Source: an archaeon
Lineage (GTDB): Archaea; Thermoproteota; Nitrososphaeria; Nitrososphaerales; UBA183
Length of the DNA stretch: 37,949 bases
Direction of reading: 5' to 3'
Assembly: GCA_021786335.1 (NCBI GenBank)
Contig: JAJYNM010000078.1
Coordinates: forward strand, 1-37,949
Shown here: one piece after another, positions 6,790 to 14,754 of the stretch
Numbering within the stretch: the stretch's first letter is position 1
How the letters are laid out: each line of letters begins with the position of its first letter
Notes under the pieces: generated by a model
Seen by the model: only the letters and a program-made list of their open reading frames with translations
The model's database searches: none
Told to the model about the DNA's origin: nothing
Program-made: the position numbers and the translations under genes

Positions 6790-7050
6790 ATGGTGAGTCT
6801 CTTTGGAAGGAAGCAGAAATGCCAAACGTGCGGCGCAAAATTCGACTCTGAAACCAAGCTGATGGAACACGCGAAGGTACACACGCTGGCTTCATCCCAA
6901 CGGGCAGCTGACACCTACAGATGCGCCACGTGCGGGGCTACTTTCGCTTCGGAAGCCCACCTGGACGTGCACACGAGAAAGGCCCACGTGGATTCTCTTA
7001 ATCTAAATCCCGAAAGGGCACCGAAGGGGCATGAATCTGACCTCCAATGA
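6790..7050 (+). CDS. Two-finger C2H2 zinc-finger protein (86 aa)
   Basis: Two classic C2H2 fingers are visible: CQTCGAKFDSETKLMEHAKVH (C-x2-C-x12-H-x3-H) at about residues 11-31, and CATCGATFASEAHLDVHTRKAH (C-x2-C-x12-H-x4-H) at about 46-67. Both have the FxS/xxxxL hydrophobic core of eukaryote-type fingers. Such small proteins occur in archaea and are thought to bind DNA, RNA or protein, but targets are unknown. The start is ATG at 6790, placed by the TATA-like box about 30 bases upstream. It lies directly beside the IS right end and has its own promoter, so it is probably not part of the element. Confidence 0.8.
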   Translation: MVSLFGRKQKCQTCGAKFDSETKLMEHAKVHTLASSQRAADTYRCATCGATFASEAHLDVHTRKAHVDSLNLNPERAPKGHESDLQ

Positions 7051-7237
7051 GGACCAACCGAAACTGAACAAAGCAAGCAACGACTTGAGGGAAGAGGTCA
7101 AAGCCGTCAACAGGACGCTCTCATCATTTGACGATGCTCTTGAAAGGGGGAGGATCATTGACCATAATGAATGGAGGAGAGAGGCCAAGTTTGAAGCAAG
7201 GGGCATTGCAAACGCCAGGCAACCTGGCCCCGCGTGA
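7031..7237 (+). CDS. Hypothetical small charged protein
   Basis: A 68-codon frame starts at ATG and overlaps the end of the zinc-finger gene by 20 bases. The product is helical and charged (LREEVKAVNRTLSSFDDALERGR, then EWRREAKFEARG). I recognise no family. Overlap and shared direction allow coupled translation with the zinc-finger gene, but a chance frame is possible. Confidence 0.35.
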   Translation: MNLTSNEDQPKLNKASNDLREEVKAVNRTLSSFDDALERGRIIDHNEWRREAKFEARGIANARQPGPA

Positions 7238-7391
7238 CGCGACGAAAGGAGAGGTAGGCCAGAAGCTTCTCACTCTTGAGCTCGAGAGGCGCGGGTGGAT
7301 GAGCTTCGAACCAGACTGGGCCGGCGCAGATAATCCGAAAAATAGGGCCGTGGTCGCCGGAGCGGACCCTTTGCGGAGATTGACCGCCTGA
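7128..7391 (+). CDS. Hypothetical frame, possible nuclease remnant
   Basis: The stretch KGEVGQKLLTLELERRGW near residues 40-57 resembles the first helix of PDDEXK-type nuclease domains, but the frame stops before any catalytic PD or ExK motif. The start overlaps the previous frame. This is either a truncated gene or a chance frame; I would not assign a function. Confidence 0.2.
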   Translation: MTMLLKGGGSLTIMNGGERPSLKQGALQTPGNLAPRDATKGEVGQKLLTLELERRGWMSFEPDWAGADNPKNRAVVAGADPLRRLTA

Positions 7392-7562
7392 ATTGCAATC
7401 AATCGCGTGTCTGATCTTCCTATCTCTACTCAAGTCCCTCCAAATCTCGATTCGTTCGCCCTCTGATCCGAGTGGGTTGTCAAACACGTGCGGCAAAGAT
7501 TTCTGAGGCGCCCGAACCTCTCCGAGTATCTGATGGTCAGGTGGGTCCGATGGGAATCGGTC
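7238..7562. other. Largely non-coding stretch
   Basis: Apart from the doubtful frame ending at 7391, I see nothing supported. A minus-strand frame at 7155-7496 overlaps it and is equally uncertain. No RNA gene or repeat is visible. Confidence 0.35.
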
Positions 7563-7802
7563 TCACTTGTGCAGCTCCTCCTTTGCCCTGTTTCTCTTCT
7601 TCCTTCGGAACTCCCGCTCCACGTCTATGTTCTTCTTCAGACTCCCGTGGTCCACTACCCTTGCGTGCATCCCCTCCTCGATTCGGTGCTCTTTCATGTA
7701 TCTCCTGGCCTCCCTAGCTGAGTGGAACGCAGGGCTGCTGGTGGTCCAGCCGGATTCGACATCCCACGCTTCGACGAAGACTGTTGCCTGCCTCTTCCTC
7801 AA
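7563..7802 (-). CDS. Hypothetical small basic protein (79 aa)
   Basis: The protein begins MRKRQATVFVEAWDVESGW, has a plausible strand-helix core (HSAREARRYMKEHRIEEG, then ARVVDHG) and ends in a very basic segment (VEREFRRKKRNRAKEEL). It looks like a compact alpha/beta fold with a nucleic-acid-binding tail, but I recognise no family. There is no partner gene within 250 bases on either side, and 7803-8067 shows no gene. Confidence 0.45.
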   Translation of the reverse strand: MRKRQATVFVEAWDVESGWTTSSPAFHSAREARRYMKEHRIEEGMHARVVDHGSLKKNIDVEREFRRKKRNRAKEELHK

Positions 7803-8067
7803 CTGTGGTGTCTATCCTCCACTTCCTTTTCGCGGTGCTCCATATCGGCTAATCAAGTTCCCACTAGAGTATTAGAGTTTGTCAATCCCTCTCTCGGGGC
7901 CCTCCCGCTATGACTTTGCACCGTTCGGCCGTCAGCCTCGTCTTCTTTCCTGCGGCATGGTCCGACGAAGCGGTGCCTGCGATAGGCACGGCGGTCCAGT
8001 CAGCTAATGAGCTGCCAGCCCATCTGAGGCATACCGCCCGTATCGACTACCATCCTGGTCGGGCCAC

Positions 8068-9393
8068 TCACCCGGAAGCCCTGAGCTTCGCGGAGGGGGG
8101 CGTCCCCGCCCCTCCCGTGGCGGCCGGGACCCCCTCCCCGCCCCCCATGCTTTCATAGTCGCGTTGTATCTTCGGGCCTATCAGGACGAACCCGAAGAAG
8201 ATCGCCATGACGAAAGCCGCAACCGAGTACCATCCCCAGGCCGGGGCGAAGGACAACAGCTCGAAGCTGGCAGGCCCGACGGCAGCGGCCGTGGACCTTC
8301 CTGAAGAAGTCGCGGCGTAGTAGTACCCCTGGTATGTCCCTCTGTTCCCAGACCTCGAGAAAAGCGCGATCACAGTCTGCGAAGGGACCGTCGCCATAAT
8401 CTCCCCGAGCGTCAGCACCACCATGACCGCTTCGTATTGGATGAACCCGGTGGAGAGCCCGGCCATCAGGAAGCTGGCGACGAGCAGGAGCGGGGAGAGG
8501 AGGAGAGGGAACACCAGGGTCCGCGCCTTCTGGACCATGTTGAGGAGGGGGAGCTGGAGCAGTACGATGACGCCGCCGTTCGTCGCGAAAAGATATCCTA
8601 TCTCCGTGTTGGTGAAGTGCAGGAAGTACGCCACATAGAGGGCCAGGGGTTGGATTTCGTATCCTACTGCGAAGTACAGGCCGGCAGCCAGGAGCAGAAA
8701 GCTGATGACGTTCCTGTCCTTGCTCCACGACAACAGCCGCCTCGACGGCCCTTCGCGGGCGTCCGGGGACGCCCTGACCCCTCCGGCAATCCGGAAGGCC
8801 GTGAGCAGTATCACCGGGACGACCATGACCGCACTGATGAAGAAGACTGTCGCGTAGCCGAAGGCGTCGGTGATAGGCCCTCCCAGCGCCGGTCCGATGG
8901 CGAAGCCGAGGTTCCCGCCTATAGTCAGCAGATTGTACCCAGCACGGATCTGGCTGGCCGGCTGGCCGGCGATGATCGATCCGGTGGCCGGGTTCGAGAA
9001 CCCCCTCAAGAATGAGAACATGGGGTACAGGACAAAGAAGTAGACGGCGGGTGAGTTGTCAAGGACCATGAAACCGAGGGATACCGACGTGGCGATCGAG
9101 GTGAAGTATCCGGCCAGCATCACCGTCCTCGGGCCGACGGCATCTGTCAGCCTCCCCCCAACCAGTTGGCTAGACAGTGAGAGGACTCCGGCAGCGAAGT
9201 ACACGGCCCCGGTGGCTGCCAGGTCGATCCCTCTGACCTCCAGCAAGTAGAGGCCGAAGAATGGCATCGCCATGGAGAAGCCGAACGAGTTCAGCGTCCG
9301 GATGGCAAAGAGTGTCCAAGCTTCCCCTTGGAGGCCCCTGAGCCCGTCGAGCCCGTATCTTGAAGAAAAGGACAAACCGCGCGCCGCTTCCAT
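8068..9393 (-). CDS. MFS transporter (441 aa)
   Basis: This is a twelve-helix major facilitator protein. Near residues 70-90 is the signature loop between helices 2 and 3, here LVGGRLTDAVGPRTVML, and a related loop recurs in the second half. After a cytoplasmic linker (RIAGGVRASPDAREGPSRR) the second six helices follow. Family members are proton-driven exporters or importers; the substrate cannot be read here. The start is ATG at 9393, 18 bases after the zinc-ribbon gene, so the two are probably co-transcribed from the promoter near 9620. The C-terminus is a Gly/Pro-rich tail of low complexity. Confidence 0.85.
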   Translation of the reverse strand: MEAARGLSFSSRYGLDGLRGLQGEAWTLFAIRTLNSFGFSMAMPFFGLYLLEVRGIDLAATGAVYFAAGVLSLSSQLVGGRLTDAVGPRTVMLAGYFTSIATSVSLGFMVLDNSPAVYFFVLYPMFSFLRGFSNPATGSIIAGQPASQIRAGYNLLTIGGNLGFAIGPALGGPITDAFGYATVFFISAVMVVPVILLTAFRIAGGVRASPDAREGPSRRLLSWSKDRNVISFLLLAAGLYFAVGYEIQPLALYVAYFLHFTNTEIGYLFATNGGVIVLLQLPLLNMVQKARTLVFPLLLSPLLLVASFLMAGLSTGFIQYEAVMVVLTLGEIMATVPSQTVIALFSRSGNRGTYQGYYYAATSSGRSTAAAVGPASFELLSFAPAWGWYSVAAFVMAIFFGFVLIGPKIQRDYESMGGGEGVPAATGGAGTPPSAKLRASG

Positions 9394-9411
9394 ACCCGGC
9401 TGGGCCGGGTC

Positions 9412-9561
9412 CTACTGTCTGAAGCCTAGCCCAGCAGAATCCATCTTCCTTACGCAATCGCCGCAGCGGAGTCCCCGCGGGGTACGGTAGAGCCTGACCT
9501 TGGCCCCGCACCTGGGGCACTCCTTGTACTGCCCCTTGGACTGGAGAGCTGGTTCTTCCAT
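9412..9561 (-). CDS. Tiny zinc-ribbon protein (49 aa)
   Basis: A 49-codon frame, ATG at 9561 to TAG at 9412-9414, encodes one zinc ribbon: CPRCGAKVRLYRTPRGLRC, then GDC (two CxxC pairs 15 residues apart). There is little outside the ribbon. It precedes the MFS gene by 18 bases on the same strand. Archaeal genomes have many such proteins, thought to act in transcription, translation or as small adaptors. Being under 60 codons, it is easily missed. Confidence 0.65.
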   Translation of the reverse strand: MEEPALQSKGQYKECPRCGAKVRLYRTPRGLRCGDCVRKMDSAGLGFRQ

Positions 9562-9618
9562 TGAGCTGCCCCCCCGAGCACCCTCTTCTTATCCGCTACT
9601 GAATGACGCCTTCCTTGT

Positions 9619-9627
9619 CTTAAATAC
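9619..9627. promoter_or_regulatory. Shared TATA-like box between zinc ribbon and helicase genes
   Basis: CTTAAATAC is the only AT-rich island in the divergent gap 9562-9681. It is about 55-60 bases from both start codons, so transcripts in either direction would have leaders of roughly 30 bases. Confidence 0.4.
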
Positions 9628-9681
9628 AGGGCCGGGGCCGCTCCGCAAAGTGTCAGAACACCCGTCGGGAAGTGCCCGCAG

Positions 9682-10902
9682 TTGAGCAGCTTCGAGGCGT
9701 TCCCCCTCAGCTCAGCCATAAGGAAGGGGGTGGCCTCCTCAGGTTACGTCAGGCCATTCCCCATCCAGGCTCAGACCATAGGCCCCCTCTTGGAGAGGAG
9801 GAACCTCATAGGACAGGCCAAGGCAGGCTCAGGGAAGACACTCGCCTTCGGAATACCCATGGTGCAGTCCATCGACACCTCTATGTCGAAGGTGCAGGGG
9901 CTGGTGCTCGCGCCAACCAGGGAGCTCGCGGTGCAGATAACCCTCGAACTCCAGAAGATAGGGTCCTTCACGTCCGTGAGGGTGGTTACAGTCTACGGAG
10001 GGCAGTCGATGAACGTGCAGCTGGACGCCCTCAGAAGAGGCGCACACATAGTGGTGGGGACGCCGGGGAGGACCATCGACCACATCAAGCGGGGGACCCT
10101 CAGGCTGGACTCGGTCAGGTTCGTGGTCATTGACGAAGCAGACGTGATGCTCGACATGGGCTTCATCGACGATGTCGACTTCATACTCGACAAGACCCCG
10201 CCCAACAGGCAGACGGCCCTGTTCTCTGCGACGATGCCCAGGTCAATAGTCCAGCTCTCCCAGAAGTACGTCCCTGACCCCGCCAAAGTGATGGTCGACC
10301 AGAACGAGCCCTCGGCGGAGACCCTGGAGCAGTTCTACGCCAGGGTGGAGAGGGACAAGAAGCTCGGGCTGCTCCTCGACATCCTTGAGAAGGAGAACCG
10401 CAAGAGCGCCGTCGTGTTCTGCAGGACGAGGTACGGCACCATCAGGCTGGCCAGAGAGCTCGAGAGGCGCTTCCTAAGCGTCGCCTCACTGCACGGTGAT
10501 CTTTCCCAGAAGCAGCGGGACCACTCAATGGGGCTCTTCAGGGCGGGGAAGGCAGACGTGCTGGTGGCCACCGACGTCGCGAGCAGGGGCATCGACGTCC
10601 GCCAGGTGGATTGCGTCATCAACTACGACGTCCCCGAGGACCCTACCGTGTACTTCCACAGGGTCGGGCGGACGGCGAGGGCGGGGGACAAGGGCCGGTC
10701 TTACACATTCGTCAGTTGGGAAGAGGAGGGGGACTTCGCGCGCATCGCCGCACTAGCCAGGGCGCCCATCAATCCGCTGCGCGAGGAAGACGCCAGAAAG
10801 AGGCCCAGACCTTCGCTCTCATCCAGCGGCGCGAGGCCATGGAGGCACGGCCGCAACGAGAGGCATCGGGGCAGGCCCGGCCGCTGGCGGCGATATCGTT
10901 AA
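9682..10902 (+). CDS. DEAD-box RNA helicase
   Basis: All core motifs are present in order. The Q motif is FPIQAQT (26-32), motif I AKAGSGKT (46-53), Ia PTREL (78-82), Ib TPGR (127-130), II DEAD (151-154) and III SAT (182-184), with HRVGRTARAG as motif VI in the second RecA domain. The C-terminus is a strongly basic, Arg-rich tail that should bind RNA. Such proteins unwind short RNA duplexes with ATP in ribosome assembly or cold adaptation. The start is a TTG (reading MSSFEAFPLS); no better start lies between it and the Q motif. It lies just upstream of aIF1A, fitting a translation-related role. Confidence 0.92.
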   Translation: MSSFEAFPLSSAIRKGVASSGYVRPFPIQAQTIGPLLERRNLIGQAKAGSGKTLAFGIPMVQSIDTSMSKVQGLVLAPTRELAVQITLELQKIGSFTSVRVVTVYGGQSMNVQLDALRRGAHIVVGTPGRTIDHIKRGTLRLDSVRFVVIDEADVMLDMGFIDDVDFILDKTPPNRQTALFSATMPRSIVQLSQKYVPDPAKVMVDQNEPSAETLEQFYARVERDKKLGLLLDILEKENRKSAVVFCRTRYGTIRLARELERRFLSVASLHGDLSQKQRDHSMGLFRAGKADVLVATDVASRGIDVRQVDCVINYDVPEDPTVYFHRVGRTARAGDKGRSYTFVSWEEEGDFARIAALARAPINPLREEDARKRPRPSLSSSGARPWRHGRNERHRGRPGRWRRYR

Positions 10903-10906
10903 TATC
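10898..10906 (+). promoter_or_regulatory. TATA-like box for aIF1A
   Basis: GTTAATATC overlaps the helicase stop codon and lies about 33 bases before the TTG start of the aIF1A gene, suggesting a separate, nearly leaderless transcript. Confidence 0.4.
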
Positions 10907-10935
10907 ATCCGAATGACGGCATACGATGAAACGCG

Positions 10936-11241
10936 TTGGGAAAGAGAAAGGTCCTGAGCGAGGCTAATCTGAAGGAGCTCGTCATGCCCCAGCAGGGGGA
11001 GATACTCGGCAGGGCCATAAAGATGACAGGGGGGGACCAGGTGATCGTAAAGTGCGCTGACGGGGTCACGAGGATGTGCAGGATCAGGGGGAAGCTGAAG
11101 CGGAGGATGTGGATACGCGAGGGGGACATCGTCCTTGTAGCCTCCTGGGACTTCGACAACAGCAAGGCGGACATACTCTGGCGGTACATCCAGGCCCACA
11201 CCCAGTGGCTCGACGCCAACGGGTACCTGAAAGGGATCTAG
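10936..11241 (+). CDS. Translation initiation factor aIF1A
   Basis: This 101-residue protein is a complete archaeal eIF1A. It has a short basic N-terminus (GKRKV), then the S1-like OB fold with GEILGRAIKMTGGDQVIVKC, RMCRIRGKLKRRMWI and GDIVLVASWDF, and a C-terminal helix ending WLDANGYL. aIF1A binds the ribosomal A site and promotes scanning and initiator tRNA binding. The start is TTG at 10936; the nearby ATG at 10926 is in another frame. The gene contains a seven-G run and is still in frame, which matters for judging the frameshifts elsewhere. Confidence 0.93.
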   Translation: MGKRKVLSEANLKELVMPQQGEILGRAIKMTGGDQVIVKCADGVTRMCRIRGKLKRRMWIREGDIVLVASWDFDNSKADILWRYIQAHTQWLDANGYLKGI

Positions 11242-11279
11242 ACCGAGAACCTTAACGTTCCGGCTCCCGAGAAGTCGCC

Positions 11280-11744
11280 ATGGAAGAAGGCTCGGGTTTC
11301 GACATCATCATGGTGGGGGCGGGCATCGTCCCTCGCGCACTTCTTGGAGCGGCCGATGGGACCGGAGGCAGAACTCTTCGCAAACTCCGGTTTCTTTTCC
11401 CTGGTAGCAGGCGAGTGGAGGGGCTCCCTCTCGAAGAAGACTGTGTGCGCCAGGGTGAGGAGGTTCGTCCCGGGGCTCTCGCCTGACCTCCTCAACCGAA
11501 GGGCGGTGTTCGGCGTCCGCAGTTCGGCGGTCGACAGGTCTGGCTTCGTCCCCCCGAGGCGGTCGTCTTCAAGGGGGGTTGCTCCTTTTGCGTAGTCAAC
11601 TACAACTCCCCAGGGGCCAGCGGAGCGCCCGCCTTCTCAGCCATGGGGATGAAGGAGCTGCAGGACGGCGGCTACTTCGACGGGCTTCGGCCCAGATGCC
11701 TGGGTAGGACTTCGCTGCTGTCTCAGGGCTCGGGGGAAAGGTGA
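11280..11744 (+). pseudogene. Remnant of a malate:quinone-oxidoreductase-like flavoenzyme
   Basis: Pieces of one FAD-dependent oxidoreductase lie in three frames. First comes ATG at 11280 and FDIIMVGAGIV, the dinucleotide-binding start. Then, after a small deletion near 11330, SLAHFLERPMGPEAE. Then, without the central 200-300 residues, TVCARVRRFVPGLSPDLL and VRSSAVDRSGFVP. After a frame change at the C run near 11551, PEAVVFKGGCSFCVVNYNSPGASGAPAFSAM follows and the frame runs to TGA at 11742. The last motif is typical of Mqo / L-2-hydroxyglutarate-oxidase relatives, which pass electrons from 2-hydroxyacids to quinone. The gene cannot be functional as written. It stands next to a quinone-type methyltransferase and UbiA-like pair about 2 kb downstream. 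Confidence 0.65.
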
Positions 11745-11789
11745 CAAAGAAACCCCTGGCGCGGCCCTCTGCGCACACAGATGTCTTCC

Positions 11790-12980
11790 CTAGCGGTACC
11801 GCTTCCGGTAGCTGGCGAATGTCAACAGATCGTAGCAGACCTTGGCTACCCCTCCGGCGAAGGGGAGAGCCGAGACCGCTCCCAACCCGAGTAAGACCGC
11901 CGAAGCGGGACCGCCTACGAACGAGCCGGCGCTCCGGAGGGTGTTGGTGACGGCGTACGCCTGGACCCTCTCCTCTTTCCGGAACATCTCGGTCATCAGC
12001 GCCTGTCTCGTGGGGACGTCCATCTGAGACATCGTCTGGCGGAGGAAGAGGAAAAGGAGGGCGAGTGGGAGCGTCCCCGCGAGCCCCATGAGTATGAGCA
12101 GGGCGTTCGAGATTATGTGGGTGTAGACCATGGTCCTAAGGTTGCCGATCCGCGTCGCAATCACCGCCGCGCCGTAGGTGGACGCGGCCGTGACAAGGCT
12201 CGCGACGAAAAATATGGCGCCAAGGGACTCAAGCTGGAGGCCGTAGGTCGAGCTGAACCATATCGAAAGGAGGTACGTCGTCACGAACACGCCGCCGAAG
12301 GAGTCCAAGGAGAACAGCCCGGATAGCTTGAGAAGTTCCTTTCTCGCCGGTGGGCTGAGGTTGGCGAGCCCCGGTCTCACGGCCCTCCCCGCGTCGAGGC
12401 CGCCCAGCCTGCTGTAGACGGCGAACAGGATGACGCCTACCACCGCGAAGCCTGCGAACACCACGTGGAAAGCCGCGGCGCTGTCCCTGAATATCCCCGG
12501 TCCTGAGGACGCCAGCTGGCCCAGGGCGGCCGCCGAGTACCCTATCATGTTGTATCTTCCGAACACCTTTACGCTGGATCTTTCCCCGCTCAGGTCAGGG
12601 ATGACCCCTGCTTCTATCGACTGGAAGGGTCCGGCCTCGGTTCCAGAGCTGCTGATGTTCCCCGCCAGGCACGCCAGGAGTATCGCCGCGGCAGCCTCGT
12701 CGACCGCCAGCACTGCTCCTGCTGCGACCATGAAGAGACTGAACATCTGCAGCAGCCTCCTCCTCCCGACCCTGGCGTCGAGGTAGGTCACAGCCAGGTT
12801 GGACGCCGCGTTCCCTGCAAGGATGGCCACCAGCACCAGCCCTTGGAAGAAGGGACCATATCCGATGGACCTGAGGTAGAAGGGGAGGGAGATGCTCAGC
12901 AGCCCTGAAACAAACACCCTCACACCCTTGGCGACATAGACGGGGAGCGGTCCGCGGCCCCGAGGCCGTCTGTCGCTCAA
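11790..12980 (-). CDS. MFS transporter (about 396 aa)
   Basis: This polytopic protein has the MFS helix pattern. The helix 2-3 loop reads YLDARVGRRRLLQM, and a central loop containing RAVRPGLANLSPPARKELLKL precedes the second six helices. I choose the TTG at 12980 (MSDRRPRGRGPLPVYVAKGV). The longer open frame to 13184 adds a Gly/Arg-rich stretch unlike any transporter and overlaps the methyltransferase gene. Substrate unknown. It is co-directional with the methyltransferase upstream and may be read with it. The gene is distinct in sequence from the other two MFS genes in the window. Confidence 0.8.
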   Translation of the reverse strand: MSDRRPRGRGPLPVYVAKGVRVFVSGLLSISLPFYLRSIGYGPFFQGLVLVAILAGNAASNLAVTYLDARVGRRRLLQMFSLFMVAAGAVLAVDEAAAAILLACLAGNISSSGTEAGPFQSIEAGVIPDLSGERSSVKVFGRYNMIGYSAAALGQLASSGPGIFRDSAAAFHVVFAGFAVVGVILFAVYSRLGGLDAGRAVRPGLANLSPPARKELLKLSGLFSLDSFGGVFVTTYLLSIWFSSTYGLQLESLGAIFFVASLVTAASTYGAAVIATRIGNLRTMVYTHIISNALLILMGLAGTLPLALLFLFLRQTMSQMDVPTRQALMTEMFRKEERVQAYAVTNTLRSAGSFVGGPASAVLLGLGAVSALPFAGGVAKVCYDLLTFASYRKRYR

Positions 12981-13122
12981 TCCGAGCGCGCCGGATTCTC
13001 TGGCTTCGCCGTCCCGTCGAGCCTGACTTTCCAGCAAAGGCTGGAGGGATATGGAGATACCCGAAGCCCTATGCCTCCGCGACCGCTGGCGCCACGCTCC
13101 TCTGCTCCCCTGGCAGAGGCTG

Positions 13123-13908
13123 TCATGACCTCCTCGGCCCCTCCCCATTCCGCCCGCTCCATCCGGGGGCCCCCCTCCGAGCACCTAGGCTCTCCCCGCG
13201 CCGCCCGCTGCAGGCGAAGACGACCCCCCCAGTAAGCCGGTCAGACTCTACTTCGACAAACCCGTTGGACTTCATCGCCTCGACCATGTCCAGGTCCCAT
13301 GTCGTGTTCTCAATTATCTGAGGGAGCCTGTCGAAAGTGAACGCCTCCTCTCTCCTCGCGAGCCGCAACGCCACGCCTGCCAGTCGCAGTCCGCACCTGA
13401 TGTAAATCTCAAGGAAAGGGGCGAGCGGTCCCCTCGGCTTGGCGAAGTCGTAAAGCACCACAGCCGCCCCTGGCTTGGCCACCCTCGCGACCTCCTCCGC
13501 GAACTTCCCCACGTCGACGTACTTGGGGACGTAGCAGCTGACTACGGAATCAAATGACCTGTCTGGGAACGGGAGGAACTCCGCGTCCCCGTTCAGCACC
13601 AGGTCGACGTTCGGCATCCTCTTCTCCGCTGCGACCCTTATCATCTCCGGAGCCAGGTCGAGGGCGATGAACCTGCACTCCTTCATCGCGAGGAACTCCT
13701 CTAGGACCAGGGTCCCGCTCCCGACGTCGAGCACGAGGTCGCCCCTCCCCGCCTTGAGCCTGCGGGCTACCCAGTACTTCCACCGCCTGTCCTGGAACAG
13801 GGTGGCGTAGCCCAGGGCCTTCTCATAGGACCCGGCCAGCCCGGCGAATATCTTCGACGACGCCAGCTTCATCTCATCGCCAGGCGCGCGCACACCTCTC
13901 ACTGTCAA
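13123..13908 (-). CDS. UbiE/MenG-like class I methyltransferase
   Basis: The AdoMet-binding motif I is LVLDVGSGTLVLEE, followed by an acidic residue after the second strand (FIALDLAPEM) and motif GDAEFLPFPDRSFDSVVS. This fits the UbiE-type family, which methylates the ring of quinone precursors. The N-terminus KIFAGLAGSYEKA is also UbiE-like. Starts possible are TTG 13908, GTG 13902 or ATG 13872; the last best matches family length. The final 25 residues (Gly/Arg-rich) look like read-through tail. It is divergent from a UbiA-like membrane gene, so the pair may belong to quinone or prenyl-lipid biosynthesis. Specific substrate is inference. Confidence 0.7.
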   Translation of the reverse strand: MTVRGVRAPGDEMKLASSKIFAGLAGSYEKALGYATLFQDRRWKYWVARRLKAGRGDLVLDVGSGTLVLEEFLAMKECRFIALDLAPEMIRVAAEKRMPNVDLVLNGDAEFLPFPDRSFDSVVSCYVPKYVDVGKFAEEVARVAKPGAAVVLYDFAKPRGPLAPFLEIYIRCGLRLAGVALRLARREEAFTFDRLPQIIENTTWDLDMVEAMKSNGFVEVESDRLTGGVVFACSGRRGESLGARRGAPGWSGRNGEGPRRS

Positions 13909-13969
13909 CGGGCGGGACTACGTCCCCTCTTATCCCCTTTGGGTACGTGCCCACGAGAAACGGTCAATA

Positions 13970-14704
13970 GTGCCAGGTGCGCGCGAGAGCCCCTTGGGCC
14001 AGTCCGGCGGCGAGGATACGCGCGAGCGGGAGTGGTACGTGCCGAAGGTGGGCCCCAGGCGCTTCAGGCTCCTCGTAGGACTCAGCTTCTACCCGTACTC
14101 GTTCATGAATGCCAGCTACGTCTTCATCGGGTCGCTCGTCGCCCCGGACGTCCACTTCGAGAGGATGGTTCTCCTGGCTGTGGTCTATCTCCTCGCCGTA
14201 GGCGTCTCGGCTCACTCCTTCGACGCCATGTCGCCCAACAGGCCCTGGGGGGGCTTCCTTTCGCGGAGGCAGCTCGCGGTGCTGGCTGTGGCGGCCCTGG
14301 TCCCCGCTCTGGGGCTTGGCCTCTACCTGGCCCTGGCCTACGCCCCGCTGCTACTCCTGGTGGGTGGGTTGGAGCTCTTCTTCTTGTTCACCTACAACCT
14401 CGAGCTCTTCGGCGGGACGTTTCACACGGACTTCTGGTTCGCGACCTCCTGGGGTTTCCTCCCTGTCATCGCAGGGTTCGTGGTCCAGACAGACAGCCTG
14501 AGCCTCGCCTCCCTCGGGGCCGGGCTCTTCGGCTTCTTCACCGCTTACATCGAGATCAGCGCCTCAAGGCCATACAAGGCGATCAAGCGGGAGGAGAGAG
14601 GCGCATCTCCACTGGCTTCCAAGTTCGAGGCTATACTGAAGGGGGTGGTATTGACGGTGATATCCACGGCAGCGTTCTTGCTGGCCATGGCGCTCCATGG
14701 CTGA
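13970..14704 (+). CDS. UbiA-like polytopic membrane protein
   Basis: After a charged N-terminus the protein has about seven hydrophobic helices. Between the second and third is AHSFDAMSPNRPWGG, at the position where UbiA prenyltransferases carry the NDxxDxxxD prenyl-diphosphate site. A second partial motif, around TAYIEISASRPYKAIKR, lies before the last helix. UbiA enzymes attach prenyl chains to aromatic rings or lipids. Here the Asp-rich motif is reduced to one Asp, so either the chemistry differs or the protein is only a structural relative. The start is GTG at 13970; a GTG at 14038 is an alternative. It is divergent from the UbiE-like gene 60 bases away. Confidence 0.55.
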   Translation: MPGARESPLGQSGGEDTREREWYVPKVGPRRFRLLVGLSFYPYSFMNASYVFIGSLVAPDVHFERMVLLAVVYLLAVGVSAHSFDAMSPNRPWGGFLSRRQLAVLAVAALVPALGLGLYLALAYAPLLLLVGGLELFFLFTYNLELFGGTFHTDFWFATSWGFLPVIAGFVVQTDSLSLASLGAGLFGFFTAYIEISASRPYKAIKREERGASPLASKFEAILKGVVLTVISTAAFLLAMALHG

Positions 14705-14754
14705 CCGCTTCCGGCGGAGGGCCGATCGGCCAAACCCCCGTCCCGAGGCGGAGG

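Noticed and set aside
7155..7496. Minus-strand frame of 113 codons
   Set aside because: It overlaps other doubtful frames, has no recognisable motif, and its composition is like antisense noise.
12981..13184. Extended N-terminus of the second MFS
   Set aside because: It is Gly/Arg-rich, lies over the end of the methyltransferase gene and does not resemble a transporter; TTG 12980 is a better start.
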